From NCBI GenBank assembly GCA_009692425.1, contig SHZF01000028.1, forward strand, positions 1-50,755: a stretch of DNA of 50,755 nucleotides. Reading direction: 5' to 3'. Made by a program: the position numbers and the translations under genes. Under the pieces are notes generated by a model. The model searched no databases, was not told the DNA's origin, and saw nothing but the letters and a program-made list of their open reading frames with translations. Of this stretch, positions 16,449 through 25,438 are shown one piece after another; position 1 is the first letter of the stretch, and each line of letters starts with the position of its first letter. The DNA comes from Myxococcales bacterium (lineage in GTDB: Bacteria > Myxococcota_A > UBA9042).

Positions 16449-17342
16449 ATGCGCCTATGTCCCTCGCACCTCGCCATCGTCCTGTGCGCCGCGATCGCCG
16501 CAACCGGCTGCAAGAAGGAGGAGGCCGCGCCCACTCCGGCCACCGACCCGGCTGCCGCCAACGAAGCGACGCCACCCACCGGAGCCGCGGCGACGCCGCC
16601 GGCAGAGCCACCTGCAGCGCCGGCTGCGGCACCGACCCCGGACCCCGCCGCCGACCCCGATCCGGCGCCCGCCGCCACAACACCCGGCGCGGCCGCTGCG
16701 CCTGCTGCGGGAGGCAAGCATCCGGCTCTGCTCGACCCGATGCGGGCAACCGCAACGGGGCCCGCGACATTCAAGGTCAAGTTCACCACGACAAAGGGCG
16801 ACATCGTGGTCGACGTGACGCGCGACTGGGCTCCCAAGGGAGCGGACCGCTTCTACAATCTCGTGAAGATCGGCTACTACAACGAGATCGCGTTCTTCCG
16901 CGTCGTCGATGGGTTCATGGTGCAGTTCGGCATTCACGGCGATCCGGAGATGACCACGAAATGGCGCGAGGCCCGCATCGACGACGATCCGCCCGGCAAG
17001 CAGTCGAACAAGCGCGGCTACCTGACGTTTGCGACGGCTGGCCCGAACACGCGCACTACGCAGATGTTCATCAACTTCAAAGACAACACGACGCTCGACT
17101 CCATGGGGTTTGCGCCGATCGGTCAGGTGTCGGCAGGTCTCGAGTCCGTCGTCGACAAGCTCAACAATGAGTACGGCGAAGGCATGCATGCACCCGACGG
17201 GGCCGGCTGCCAGAAGGACGCTCCGCCGTCGATGCGCCGCTGCGGTCCGGTGCAGCCGCTCGTGCAGATGCAGGGCAACGCGTACCTGAAGAAGGAGTTC
17301 CCGAATCTGGACTACATCCTGCGCGCTGAGATCGTACCTTGA
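16449..17342 (+). CDS. Lipoprotein peptidyl-prolyl cis-trans isomerase (cyclophilin type)
   Basis: 297 residues from the ATG at 16449. A short signal sequence ends in the lipobox ATGC near residue 21, followed by a 70-residue Ala/Pro linker. Residues about 105-260 are a cyclophilin domain: FTTTKGDIVVDV, DRFYNLVKIGYYNEIAFFRVVDGFMVQFG, NTRTTQMFINFKDN and GFAPIGQV. The FFRVVDGFMVQFG block carries the catalytic Arg of the family. It probably assists folding of exported proteins in the periplasm as a membrane-anchored chaperone. Its stop overlaps the TTG start of the next gene (TTGA), so the two are coupled. Confidence 0.92.
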   Translation: MRLCPSHLAIVLCAAIAATGCKKEEAAPTPATDPAAANEATPPTGAAATPPAEPPAAPAAAPTPDPAADPDPAPAATTPGAAAAPAAGGKHPALLDPMRATATGPATFKVKFTTTKGDIVVDVTRDWAPKGADRFYNLVKIGYYNEIAFFRVVDGFMVQFGIHGDPEMTTKWREARIDDDPPGKQSNKRGYLTFATAGPNTRTTQMFINFKDNTTLDSMGFAPIGQVSAGLESVVDKLNNEYGEGMHAPDGAGCQKDAPPSMRRCGPVQPLVQMQGNAYLKKEFPNLDYILRAEIVP

Positions 17343-19300
17343 ACGACCGCCGACCGGCCGCCTGCGCTGCACTCGTCTGTGCGGCGGGCAGTTGCGTGGC
17401 AAGTGTGACGTGGGCCACGCCGCCCGAGGCGCCGCCGACGCTGCTGGAGCCGTACGCGGGCTACGACGTCGTGTTCGGGCCCGCAGCCGACCGCGTGTTG
17501 GGGCCTGAGGCCGCGCCCTTCATCGAAAAGATGCTCACGGGCCCGGGCGCGAACCTTGCGCCGGGCTGCGCACTGGGCGATCTCACGGTCGAACCTGCGC
17601 GCATCACCGGTCAGGTCACGTGTGCAGGCGCCATGTGGTCGATCGCCGTGCGCGCCCGCACCGCCACGGATGCCGGGCTGACGGCGACGGCGCAGTTCGT
17701 GTTGGAGGTCGCGAGCCCTCCGGTCACCTGCGACGCGGCCTGCCTCGCTCAACGTGGTGCCGTCCAGGCGGAACTGGCGCGACGGGTGCGGGCCCGGGAA
17801 GCGACCATTCCATGGCAGCACGTGCGTTCGGCGCCGGGCAGCGCGGCGGGTCGATTCACGCTCGCGTTGGAGACGGCGCAACGGGCCTGCGCGACGGCCG
17901 ACCATGCGGCTGCCCGCCGGGCGCTGACGACGGCCGTTGAAGCGGTGCCCATCGATGCCATGAACTCGCGCGATCTGTTCGACTTCGCATTGCTGGCCGG
18001 CGAGGCCAGTGCGGCAGCAGAGTCGAGCACGGCGGTGACGGCGCTGCAGACGCGCGTGACCCGCGGCCAGGTGGCGAAGGACCCCGGGCCCGAAGCGATC
18101 CGGGCGGCCGGTGAGTTGGCAAGGGCGATCCAGGCGCTCGCGGGCGAGGTGACGGCTGCGGCCGATGCCGCGGTCCGGTGCGCCGCAGCTCCGCGTCCGT
18201 GCGACGTGATCGCGGTCGTGCGGGCCTTGGCGGCGACGCACCAGTTCCAGGCCGCCGCGCGGGTGCTCGACGCGGGCCCACTGCGGCCTGGTGTCGTTCC
18301 GCCGGGGGATCTGTTGAAGCTGCGCTTTGGGCTCGCCAGTGCCCTGCGTGACGCCGACGCCGAACTGGCGCTCGGTCGGCGCTGGGTCACCGCCTGGCCC
18401 GACGACCCGCGTGGGCCCGATCTCGTCGCGGCAGGCCTCGGCCGGGCGGGGCGCTACCGCGAGGCGATCGAGACGCTGCACGACCTCGTGCGCGCACACC
18501 CGGAGCGAGACATCGTGCTCGGTCGCATCGCCGGCCTGCTCGCGTTCCTCACATTTGCGGCTGGCCAGGACGCTGGCGCCAAGGCCGACCTCGACGCCAT
18601 CGAGGCGCGCATGCAACTCGCGGCCGCCAGCCCCACGGACCTGGTCGCCCGCTTCGTGGTCGCCACACGCGCCTACTACGCGGGCCGACTGGCAGAAGCG
18701 TTGCCGCAACTGGAAGCCTTGCAGGGCACGGGAAACCGCGATCCGCGCCTGCCCTTGTATCTTGCCATGACCCATCACTGGCTCGGGCACAGCGCGGTCG
18801 CGGTCGAGCACATCGAGCGCGCAGTCGCGATCGGACCGTCGGATCCGGATGTGTTCTACTGTCGGTCGCAGATCGTGCGCGGTTGGAACCTGCCTTTGGC
18901 CATCGCCGACCTGCGCCGCTACGAGGCGATGACGTCGCAGCCGTGGTCCATCGGCCCCAAGATCAAGACCGACCGCGTTGCGGCGGAACTGGCCTGCCTG
19001 GAGCGCGGCGAACTGCCACCAGACTGGGACAAGCCGGGCCCGGATCGCGTGCCGTTCGATCCGGCCAACCAGCGTGGCAAGCCCGTTTCGGCGGACGTCC
19101 GCGCCGGCACCGCGCCCATGCCCGGGGCTCCGACGCCCACCGTCGCCCTGCCGCCGCCGCCAACTCCCGTCGGCACGGCTCCCGATGGCCAACCGCGGCC
19201 GAGGCCAGACACGCCCGCGCCCTGGCTGCCGTGGGTGCTGATCGCATCGGTGGCTGCCGCACTTGCCGTGCGCTGGTTCGTCCGCAAGCCACCAAAGTAG
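17339..19300 (+). CDS. Exported TPR-repeat protein with a C-terminal membrane anchor
   Basis: 653 residues from a TTG that overlaps the stop of the cyclophilin gene by 3 bp. A signal peptide lies at about 1-27 (ending SVTWA). Residues about 150-540 are helical with TPR-like motifs (AALAATHQFQAAARVLDAG, GLGRAGRYREAIETLHDLV, YYAGRLAEALPQLEAL, HHWLGHSAVAVEHIERAVAIGPSDP). A proline-rich stretch (about 590-625) precedes a C-terminal membrane helix (LPWVLIASVAAALAVRWFV) and a basic tail. I do not recognise a specific family; a scaffold role in the envelope next to a folding catalyst is inference. The stop abuts the stop of nth (TAGCTA). Confidence 0.75.
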   Translation: MNDRRPAACAALVCAAGSCVASVTWATPPEAPPTLLEPYAGYDVVFGPAADRVLGPEAAPFIEKMLTGPGANLAPGCALGDLTVEPARITGQVTCAGAMWSIAVRARTATDAGLTATAQFVLEVASPPVTCDAACLAQRGAVQAELARRVRAREATIPWQHVRSAPGSAAGRFTLALETAQRACATADHAAARRALTTAVEAVPIDAMNSRDLFDFALLAGEASAAAESSTAVTALQTRVTRGQVAKDPGPEAIRAAGELARAIQALAGEVTAAADAAVRCAAAPRPCDVIAVVRALAATHQFQAAARVLDAGPLRPGVVPPGDLLKLRFGLASALRDADAELALGRRWVTAWPDDPRGPDLVAAGLGRAGRYREAIETLHDLVRAHPERDIVLGRIAGLLAFLTFAAGQDAGAKADLDAIEARMQLAAASPTDLVARFVVATRAYYAGRLAEALPQLEALQGTGNRDPRLPLYLAMTHHWLGHSAVAVEHIERAVAIGPSDPDVFYCRSQIVRGWNLPLAIADLRRYEAMTSQPWSIGPKIKTDRVAAELACLERGELPPDWDKPGPDRVPFDPANQRGKPVSADVRAGTAPMPGAPTPTVALPPPPTPVGTAPDGQPRPRPDTPAPWLPWVLIASVAAALAVRWFVRKPPK

Positions 19301-19921
19301 CTACGGACCGGCAAACACGCAGATCGGGCACTGGGCGACATCGTGCCGCAGCGCCGGACACCGCTCGCGCCCGAACCAGATGATCTGAAGGTGCAGCCGA
19401 TTCCACGCCAACGGCGGAAACAGACCCTTCAAGTCGCGCTCCGTCTGCACCACGTTGCGACCCGTCGACAGGCCCCAGCGCGCGGCACAACGGTGGATGT
19501 GCGTATCGACCGGGAACGACGGCACGCCAAACGCCTGCGCCATCACGACCTGGGCCGTCTTGTGGCCGACGCCGGGCAGTCGCTCCAAGGCGTCGAGATC
19601 GGCGGGGACGTTGCCCGCGTGGTCGCGCAAGAGCAGTTCCGACAGACCGTGAATGGCCCGGGCCTTCTGGGGCGACAGCCCGCACGGCCGGATGAGTTCA
19701 CGGATAGTCTCGACGGAAACGGCAGCCATCGCCGCGGGCGTTGCGGCGCGCGCAAAAAGCGCAGGCGTCGTCTTGTTGACCCGCACATCGGTGCACTGGG
19801 CGCTCAGCAACACTGCGACCAGCAGCGTGTACGGGTCCTTGTGGTCGAGCGGGACCGGTGGCGCCGGGTACAGTTCGTCGAGTACGGCCTGGATGCGCCG
19901 GGCGCGCGTGACTATGTCCAT
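19301..19921 (-). CDS. nth: Endonuclease III (DNA glycosylase/AP lyase)
   Basis: 206 residues from the ATG at 19921; the frame runs further upstream without conserved sequence. The helix-hairpin-helix motif LPGVGHKTA carries the catalytic Lys, and the catalytic Asp is in FPVDTHIHR. LLSAQCTDVRVNK is also diagnostic. It removes oxidised pyrimidines and nicks the abasic site. The C-terminus has cysteines in a C-x9-C-x2-C arrangement and then ends, so the fourth ligand of the usual [4Fe-4S] cluster (C-x6-C-x2-C-x5-C) is missing. It is divergent to xth, the next enzyme of the same repair pathway, with 139 bp between the starts. Confidence 0.95.
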   Translation of the reverse strand: MDIVTRARRIQAVLDELYPAPPVPLDHKDPYTLLVAVLLSAQCTDVRVNKTTPALFARAATPAAMAAVSVETIRELIRPCGLSPQKARAIHGLSELLLRDHAGNVPADLDALERLPGVGHKTAQVVMAQAFGVPSFPVDTHIHRCAARWGLSTGRNVVQTERDLKGLFPPLAWNRLHLQIIWFGRERCPALRHDVAQCPICVFAGP

Positions 19922-20060
19922 CTGGCGACCTCCGCTCGCTCGGGCGGGCGGTACAGGCCACCTCGAACGCTCGGCGGCGTCAAGCGGATCGAGACCGTTT
20001 CGCAGCGCGCCGGCTCTGGTACGCTGCGGCCCGGTCTTGGCCACGGCCGGCTGAGGTCCC

Positions 20061-20834
20061 ATGCGCATCGTCACCTGGAATGTGAACAGCGTTCGCAGCC
20101 GCGAGGAGCGCCTGCTGCGTTGGCTCGATGCGTTCAGCCCCGAAGTGCTGTGCTTGCAGGAATTGAAGTGTGAAGATCCCGAGTTCCCTTGGAAGTCCGT
20201 CGAAGCGCGCGGCTACACGGCGGCGGTGTTCGGCCAAAAGACGTACAACGGCGTGGCGATCTTGTCGCGGCTGGAACTTGCCGACGTGACCCGCGGCCTG
20301 GCCGACGGCGATCCGGACGAGCAGGCGCGCTTGATCGCGGCGACCGTGGCCGGGATTCGCGTGGTCTGCGTCTATGTGCCCAATGGCAGCGAAGTCGGCT
20401 CCGCCAAGTACGCCTACAAGCGGGCTTGGCTGAAGCGCCTGCGCACGTGGCTCGACCGCCACGCCGACCCGCACGCGCCCCTGGTGCTGTGCGGCGACCT
20501 GAACATCGCGCCGGACGCCCGCGACGTCGGTCGGCCCGCGGCGTGGCGCGACACGGTCCTGTACAGCGACGAAATGACGCATGACCTCGCTGAAGTCTCC
20601 GCTTGGGGGCTCAACGACGCATTCCGCCGCCACCGCCCGGAGCCCGGCATCTTTTCGTGGTGGGACTACCGGGCAGGCGGCTTCCCCAAGAACGACGGCC
20701 TGCGCATCGACCACGTGCTGGCCACCGCGGCGGTGCGTACAGTCGACGCGTTTGCCGACCGCAACGAGCGCATGGGCGACAAGCCCAGCGATCACGTGCC
20801 TGTCGGCATCGTGCTGGCTACGGCGGCGAACTGA
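20061..20834 (+). CDS. xth: Exodeoxyribonuclease III (AP endonuclease)
   Basis: 257 residues. The metal and catalytic motifs of the Xth/APE1 family are all present: WNVNSVRSR, the metal ligand Glu in LQELKCED, YVPNGSEVGSAKYAYKRAW, GDLNIAPDARDV, and the C-terminal LRIDHVLA and SDHVPV with the catalytic Asp-His pair. GAGGT is 5 nt upstream of the ATG. It cleaves abasic sites left by glycosylases such as the neighbouring Nth. Its last 17 bp overlap the 3' end of the convergent lipoprotein gene. Confidence 0.96.
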   Translation: MRIVTWNVNSVRSREERLLRWLDAFSPEVLCLQELKCEDPEFPWKSVEARGYTAAVFGQKTYNGVAILSRLELADVTRGLADGDPDEQARLIAATVAGIRVVCVYVPNGSEVGSAKYAYKRAWLKRLRTWLDRHADPHAPLVLCGDLNIAPDARDVGRPAAWRDTVLYSDEMTHDLAEVSAWGLNDAFRRHRPEPGIFSWWDYRAGGFPKNDGLRIDHVLATAAVRTVDAFADRNERMGDKPSDHVPVGIVLATAAN

Positions 20835-22170
20835 ATGGCTTGCGTTCGCGCAACCGGCGGCCATCGCACGTCCAAGTACGGCCCGACGCGACATGCCGGA
20901 TCGACAAGACGAGCGGCGCAGGGTCGTGGTGTGGGGCGTGCGTCGCGATGAGCCGCCACAAGCGCAGCGCGGGAGACTGCGGTGCCGTCGCCCCGGACGT
21001 CCCCAGCGCGTGTTGCGTGCGGAAGTGCGTCCAGAGGTGATCGCAACCGGGCGACCCGAGCGAATCCGCGGTGCTGGCGGCAGGAAGGTCGGGCTCAAAG
21101 CCGAGTCCGGCAGCGCCCGCGAGGACGTTGTGCCAGTCCACCTCATGGAGCGAGCGCTGGGCCGCCGATGCCAAGTCCTCGACGAGTCGCGGCACATCTC
21201 CGTCGGTGACGGCCCCGGGCAGGTCCACGTCCACGCAATCCAGCCAGCGCGTGCGCCGCTCGAGCAGGCCGTCGGGCCGCCACGTCGCGACCGCTGCGCG
21301 CGGCCAGGAACTGCTATCGACGACGTCAATCCGGACGTCCAACCGCAGCGCAGAGAGCCGTGCCGCGAGGATGGAGACCGCGGCCGCCAACCGTTGGCCT
21401 GCGCTTGCCGCAACGGGAGCCTCCGGAATCGCCGCTCGCACACGCAGCCGACCCGTTGCCACCTTCCAGTCCACCACATCCAGTCCGGTCGCGAGCGCCA
21501 TGCGGGCCAACACAGCCTCGATCGTGGGCATGTGCGGCAGCCACCGCTTGGGCACGCTGCGCCGTTCGGATGCCACGGGCGTCAGGGTCGGTGCGACGAG
21601 GCACACGTCGGCCTCATCATCCGCAGCCGTCGCGGCCCCCGATCTGTCCGAATCGTGGCGCAGCAGCGTGGCGCAGACGTCGTAGGCGAGGACGACCGGG
21701 GTGGCAGAACCGGCGAGTTCGGCGTCGGTCGGCGTCGCCGGGGCCGCAGCTTCGATCGCAGAGGCCGCGGTGGACAGGTCGAGCGACGTAGGCCACCAAG
21801 CCGCCGCGGTGCCGTCGCCCGCGAGTTCGAGCCAGGTCAGGCGCTGTGCGCGCAGGGCCAACCCGATGCGTGGGGCACCGGGCAGATCAAAGCAATACGT
21901 GCCGCGCACGAGCGCGTCCTGCACAAACGAGGGAGGCGGCGCCACGCCAGGCCCCGCCACGCCGGGTCGCGGCACGGTTCGCGGTGGCGGCATCGGCAGT
22001 GTCGGGTGGGGCGGCACAGGTGGTTCGGCAGCCCGGCAGCCAAGCTCGAGGAGCACGAGTGCCGTCCAGAGGTGCGCACCGGTCCGGGCAAGCGCGAGCC
22101 AGCCCGCATCCCGCCGCGTGCCGGTCCCGCCGAAATTCGGGTTGACTCGCGTGTCGGGCGATGCGGCCAT
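20818..22170 (-). CDS. Hypothetical lipoprotein
   Basis: 450 residues from ATG 22170, the first start after the upstream frame becomes antisense to the OmpA gene. After about 30 N-terminal residues a hydrophobic segment (HLWTALVLLELGC) gives a possible lipobox LELGC, followed by a proline-rich linker (PPVPPHPTLPMPPPRTVPRP). The remainder has no motif I know; it alternates hydrophobic and acidic segments and has two Cys-poor domains. The long N-region before the h-region is unusual and the true start may differ. It overlaps xth by 17 bp at the 3' end. Confidence 0.55.
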   Translation of the reverse strand: MAASPDTRVNPNFGGTGTRRDAGWLALARTGAHLWTALVLLELGCRAAEPPVPPHPTLPMPPPRTVPRPGVAGPGVAPPPSFVQDALVRGTYCFDLPGAPRIGLALRAQRLTWLELAGDGTAAAWWPTSLDLSTAASAIEAAAPATPTDAELAGSATPVVLAYDVCATLLRHDSDRSGAATAADDEADVCLVAPTLTPVASERRSVPKRWLPHMPTIEAVLARMALATGLDVVDWKVATGRLRVRAAIPEAPVAASAGQRLAAAVSILAARLSALRLDVRIDVVDSSSWPRAAVATWRPDGLLERRTRWLDCVDVDLPGAVTDGDVPRLVEDLASAAQRSLHEVDWHNVLAGAAGLGFEPDLPAASTADSLGSPGCDHLWTHFRTQHALGTSGATAPQSPALRLWRLIATHAPHHDPAPLVLSIRHVASGRTWTCDGRRLRERKPFSSPP

Positions 22171-22288
22171 GCTGGCAGTGTCGACCCGTCCCGCAGTCCG
22201 GGCAAGCGACGACACGTGCAGGAATTCGCGGCGATCGCGGTGCCGTGCTAGCGTCGCCGCGTCGGGCCGGGTCCGCACCGAGGTCGCC

Positions 22289-23092
22289 ATGCGTCGCTTG
22301 CATTCCACCCTCGCCTTGAGCGTGCTGGCCTTGGCGGCGCACGGCTGCATGTTCAAGTCTGATCACCTGAAACTGCTCGACGACCAGAAGTCGGCGCTGG
22401 ATCGCGATGCGGCCACCTCACGCGCCACCAGCATCGCCGCCGAGCAGAAGCGTTGTGCCGATGAAAAGTCGGCATACGAGGCTGTGGACGCCACCCGCGA
22501 AGCCGCGTTGGTCGCGGACCACGATCGCACGAAGAAGGCGCTGGCCGATCTCACGGCCAAGGGCGGCGACTGTGCGAAGAGTCTCGTCGCCTGCCAGGCG
22601 GATGCCAACGACTCTCGTTCCAAGTTGGAGCGCGTCACGGCCAGCATCGCGAAGGTGCGCGATGCCTTGAAGGTGATGAGCGACGCCGGCAAGCTCCAGG
22701 TCAAGGTGGCGCGCGGGTTCCTCGTGATCTCGATGTCGGGCGACATCCTGTTCGACAGCAGCAAGTTCGAGCTGAAAGAGGAGGCGAAGGCCGTACTCAG
22801 CGAACTGGCCGGTGTGCTGAAATCGATGCCAGACCGCCTGTTCCAGGTCGCCGGCCACACCGACAACGCGGGGGCAGACGACCTGAACTGGAAACTGTCG
22901 ATGCAGCGCGCGCTGTCGGTCGTGCAGTTCCTGATCAAGACGGGCGGCATCGACGGCCGCGCGCTGTCGGCAGGCGGGTACGGCCCATTCCAGCCGGTGG
23001 CGGACAACTCGCAAGACGGGGGGCGTCAATCGAATCGACGGGTCGAATTCCTGTTGATCCCGAACCTGACCGAACTGCTCAACGTGAAGTAG
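22289..23092 (+). CDS. OmpA-family lipoprotein (peptidoglycan-associated)
   Basis: 267 residues from the ATG at 22289 with GAGG upstream. The signal sequence ends in lipobox AHGC at about residue 20. Residues 25-125 are a coiled-coil-like, charged helix (KLLDDQKSALDRDAA...TKKALADLTAK). The C-terminal half is an OmpA domain: DILFDSSKFELKEEAKAVLSEL, VAGHTDNAGADDLNWKLSMQRAL and NRRVEFLLIPN, with the Asp and Arg that bind diaminopimelate in GHTDN and the NRRVE helix. It should tether the outer membrane to peptidoglycan. The next gene follows 57 bp later on the same strand. Confidence 0.92.
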   Translation: MRRLHSTLALSVLALAAHGCMFKSDHLKLLDDQKSALDRDAATSRATSIAAEQKRCADEKSAYEAVDATREAALVADHDRTKKALADLTAKGGDCAKSLVACQADANDSRSKLERVTASIAKVRDALKVMSDAGKLQVKVARGFLVISMSGDILFDSSKFELKEEAKAVLSELAGVLKSMPDRLFQVAGHTDNAGADDLNWKLSMQRALSVVQFLIKTGGIDGRALSAGGYGPFQPVADNSQDGGRQSNRRVEFLLIPNLTELLNVK

Positions 23093-23149
23093 CTACGGCG
23101 GGCCCGCGTTGCACGGGCACGGCCGCCTACGCAGGCCGTGGAGAAACCC

Positions 23150-23941
23150 GTGCTCGCTCACGCCACGATCGCCACCGCACTCGTCGCCCTCTTGCTGGCC
23201 GTGCCGACACACGCGGCAAGCGCGGCCCCGCACGAGAAGACCTTCAAGACCGGCCTGTTGCTGCGCTACGAGTTGAGGGCACGCGACGTGCGGATCGCGA
23301 GCGCCAGCGTGTCGGTCGGTCCGAAGCAGACAGTGGCCGGGCGATCGGTGCGCGCCGTCACGATTGACGGCAAGTCCGATGACCTGATCGGATTGTTCTA
23401 CCAAGGCACGCTGAGCGCCACGTCCTGGCTGCTCGCGGCGGACTGGAGCCCGGTGCGCGCGCAGTGGCGCAACCGCATTTCGCGCAACCACTCCGATACC
23501 GACGCGCGCTATGACGGCAAGCGCCTGCAGGCCGCGTTCGTGCGGCCCGAGAAACCGCGCACAGACATCGACCGAAGTTTTGATCGCAGACCGCAGGACA
23601 TGGTCAGCGTGCTGCCGTGGTTGGTGCAACAGAAGGTCCGGACCGGCCAAAAGCTCACGGCGCCGCTGTACGTGGGCCAGCAGGTCTGCGAACTCCACGC
23701 TGAGGTGGGCGCGGCCCAGATCGTGACCGTTCCGCTCGGGTCACGGACCGCGTTGCCTGTCGCGCTGCGCATGACGGACTGTACGATCACGCGCACCGCA
23801 ACTGTGTGGCTCGACGCGCAGGACTGGACGCCGCACAAGATTTCCGTCAGCGACCCATGGCTTGGCAGCGTCGACGTGTTGTTGCGGGGCGTGGAGTCGG
23901 CCGATGTCGCCGCGATCGTGCCGCAGGGAAAGACGCTGTAG
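23150..23941 (+). CDS. DUF3108-like exported protein
   Basis: 263 residues from a GTG at 23150, chosen because GGAG lies 6 nt upstream; a GTG at 23138 has no such site. A signal peptide covers about 1-23 (ALVALLLAVPTHAASA). The rest looks like the DUF3108 family: GLLLRYELRARDVRIASASVSVG near the start, then a conserved W in SWLLAADWSPVRAQWRN, a central PQDMVSVLPWLVQQKVRTGQ segment and strands ending with DPWLGSVDVLLRGVE. Function of the family is unknown; members are periplasmic. Convergent with the aldo/keto reductase gene (13 bp). Confidence 0.7.
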   Translation: MLAHATIATALVALLLAVPTHAASAAPHEKTFKTGLLLRYELRARDVRIASASVSVGPKQTVAGRSVRAVTIDGKSDDLIGLFYQGTLSATSWLLAADWSPVRAQWRNRISRNHSDTDARYDGKRLQAAFVRPEKPRTDIDRSFDRRPQDMVSVLPWLVQQKVRTGQKLTAPLYVGQQVCELHAEVGAAQIVTVPLGSRTALPVALRMTDCTITRTATVWLDAQDWTPHKISVSDPWLGSVDVLLRGVESADVAAIVPQGKTL

Positions 23942-23954
23942 GACGGGCCGACCG

Positions 23955-24929
23955 TCACCCGCGGTACGCATCGACGATGCGCTGGACTTCGGCCCAGAAC
24001 GGCGCGTCATCCAACAGTTCTGCCGCGCGCACGTGCTCATCGACCTGGGCCGCCGTCTTCGCGCCGGCAATCGCGGCGGTCAGGCCCTCTTGGCGCAAGA
24101 CCCATGCCAGCGCGAGGGCCGCAATCGGCACATGCTGCCGCCGTGCGACGAGTTCGAGCCGACTGACCAGGGTCAGCGCGCGCAGCAGACGCTGCCCTTG
24201 GAAGCGGTCGTCGCGCGCCCGCAAGTCGCTGGCCGGAAACGTGGAGCGCGCATTGAACTTCCCCGTCAACAGGCCGCGGCACAGGGGCTCGTAGGCTAGC
24301 ACGCCAAGCGGCGCGCCAACGCCGTGAGGTCCTTGCAGCCCGCGGCACGCAGGTCCCAGTTCGCGCTCAAACTCGCGCCGAAGCATCGAGTATGGCGTCT
24401 GCAGGCTGTCGATCCGAATGGTCGCCGCAGCCGCACACAGGTCGGCCGCGCTGTAATTGCACAGGCCGATGTGGCGCACCTTGCCGGCCTGACGCAACTC
24501 GTCGAGAGCCCCGAGCGTTTCGGTCAATGGGGTCCCGAGTTCGCACGGCCAGTGCACCTGCAGCAGGTCGATCCGATCGACGCCAAGCCTGCGCAGCGAC
24601 GCCTCGACGTCGGCTTGCATGTGCTGCGGGCTCAGGTCGCTGCGAGCATGGGCGCCCTCGCCGTCCCAGCGCACCCCGACCTTCGTCGCAAGCACGACGT
24701 GGCGCAGACGGGAGCCGAGGGCCCGCACCAGCACGGCGTCCGCATGACCGTGGCCGTAAAGCGGAGCGGTATCGAACCAGTTGATGCCGAGGTCGAGTGC
24801 CCGCCGGATCGCCGCGATCGAGCGGTCGTCGTCGACGTCGTCGCCCCACCAGAGGCCACCCGTCGCCCAACAACCAAAACCGATGACTGAGAGCCGGAGG
24901 TCCGTCCCGGGAAGGGTGCGAAGCAGCAC
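23955..24929 (-). CDS. Aldo/keto reductase
   Basis: 324 residues from a GTG at 24929, with GGAG 7 nt upstream and the family's usual beginning (LLRTLPGTDLRLSVIGFG); a TTG 11 codons earlier is less likely. The catalytic tetrad is seen as Asp in FDTAPLYG, Tyr in the same motif, Lys in ATKVGVRW and His in LLQVHWP. The NADPH-binding end reads AIAGAKTAAQVDEHV. It reduces carbonyls with NADPH; substrate unknown. Confidence 0.92.
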   Translation of the reverse strand: MLLRTLPGTDLRLSVIGFGCWATGGLWWGDDVDDDRSIAAIRRALDLGINWFDTAPLYGHGHADAVLVRALGSRLRHVVLATKVGVRWDGEGAHARSDLSPQHMQADVEASLRRLGVDRIDLLQVHWPCELGTPLTETLGALDELRQAGKVRHIGLCNYSAADLCAAAATIRIDSLQTPYSMLRREFERELGPACRGLQGPHGVGAPLGVLAYEPLCRGLLTGKFNARSTFPASDLRARDDRFQGQRLLRALTLVSRLELVARRQHVPIAALALAWVLRQEGLTAAIAGAKTAAQVDEHVRAAELLDDAPFWAEVQRIVDAYRG

Positions 24930-25006
24930 GAGAGAGCTCCGATCCCGCCGGAATTCCGCCAACGCGCCGAGTGCCCAGAATCTGCCGAAGTCTCGGGACC
25001 TGCCGT

Positions 25007-25438
25007 CTACTTCTTCTTCTTGCCGTCGTCCAAGTCTGCAATCGACAACGAGAACTTCTTGCGCAACTCATCGGGCACGGGCGGCAGGTTCTCGAACTTG
25101 TCGCCAACCTCGTGCTGGGGCATTTCGCTCGGTGTCAGCCCGCCCTCTTCGTAGGTGACGGCCGACATGAACCACGAGGTCTCGCTGAACTTCTTGCTGC
25201 GCTTGGCCTGGCCCCCGGCGGCCAGAGCTGGCGAGGCGGCCATGGCAGGCGTCGAGGCTGCGCGCACGTCCTTCCACGCCGCAGCGAGTTCGGCAACTTG
25301 CGTCGCACCAACCCACTTCTGCGTCCGGCCGTCGAACACATACTCGTCCGAGCGCAAGCTGCCGTTCTTGACCATCTCGATCAGCGCCTCAATGGAGAAC
25401 TCCTTGGGCTGACCGTCACGCTGGATGTAGAAGCTCAT
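25007..25438 (-). CDS. GYF_2-domain (DUF4339-like) protein
   Basis: 143 residues from the ATG at 25438. The first 60 residues are a GYF_2 domain (FYIQRDGQPKEFSIEALIEMVKNGSLRSDEYVF, then QKWVGATQVAELA), a small fold that in other proteins binds proline-rich or unknown ligands. The second half is Ala/Ser-rich and then charged, ending in a run of lysines. No signal peptide, so cytosolic. Upstream, between this gene and the MBL gene, lies a 19-bp tandem repeat. Confidence 0.75.
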   Translation of the reverse strand: MSFYIQRDGQPKEFSIEALIEMVKNGSLRSDEYVFDGRTQKWVGATQVAELAAAWKDVRAASTPAMAASPALAAGGQAKRSKKFSETSWFMSAVTYEEGGLTPSEMPQHEVGDKFENLPPVPDELRKKFSLSIADLDDGKKKK

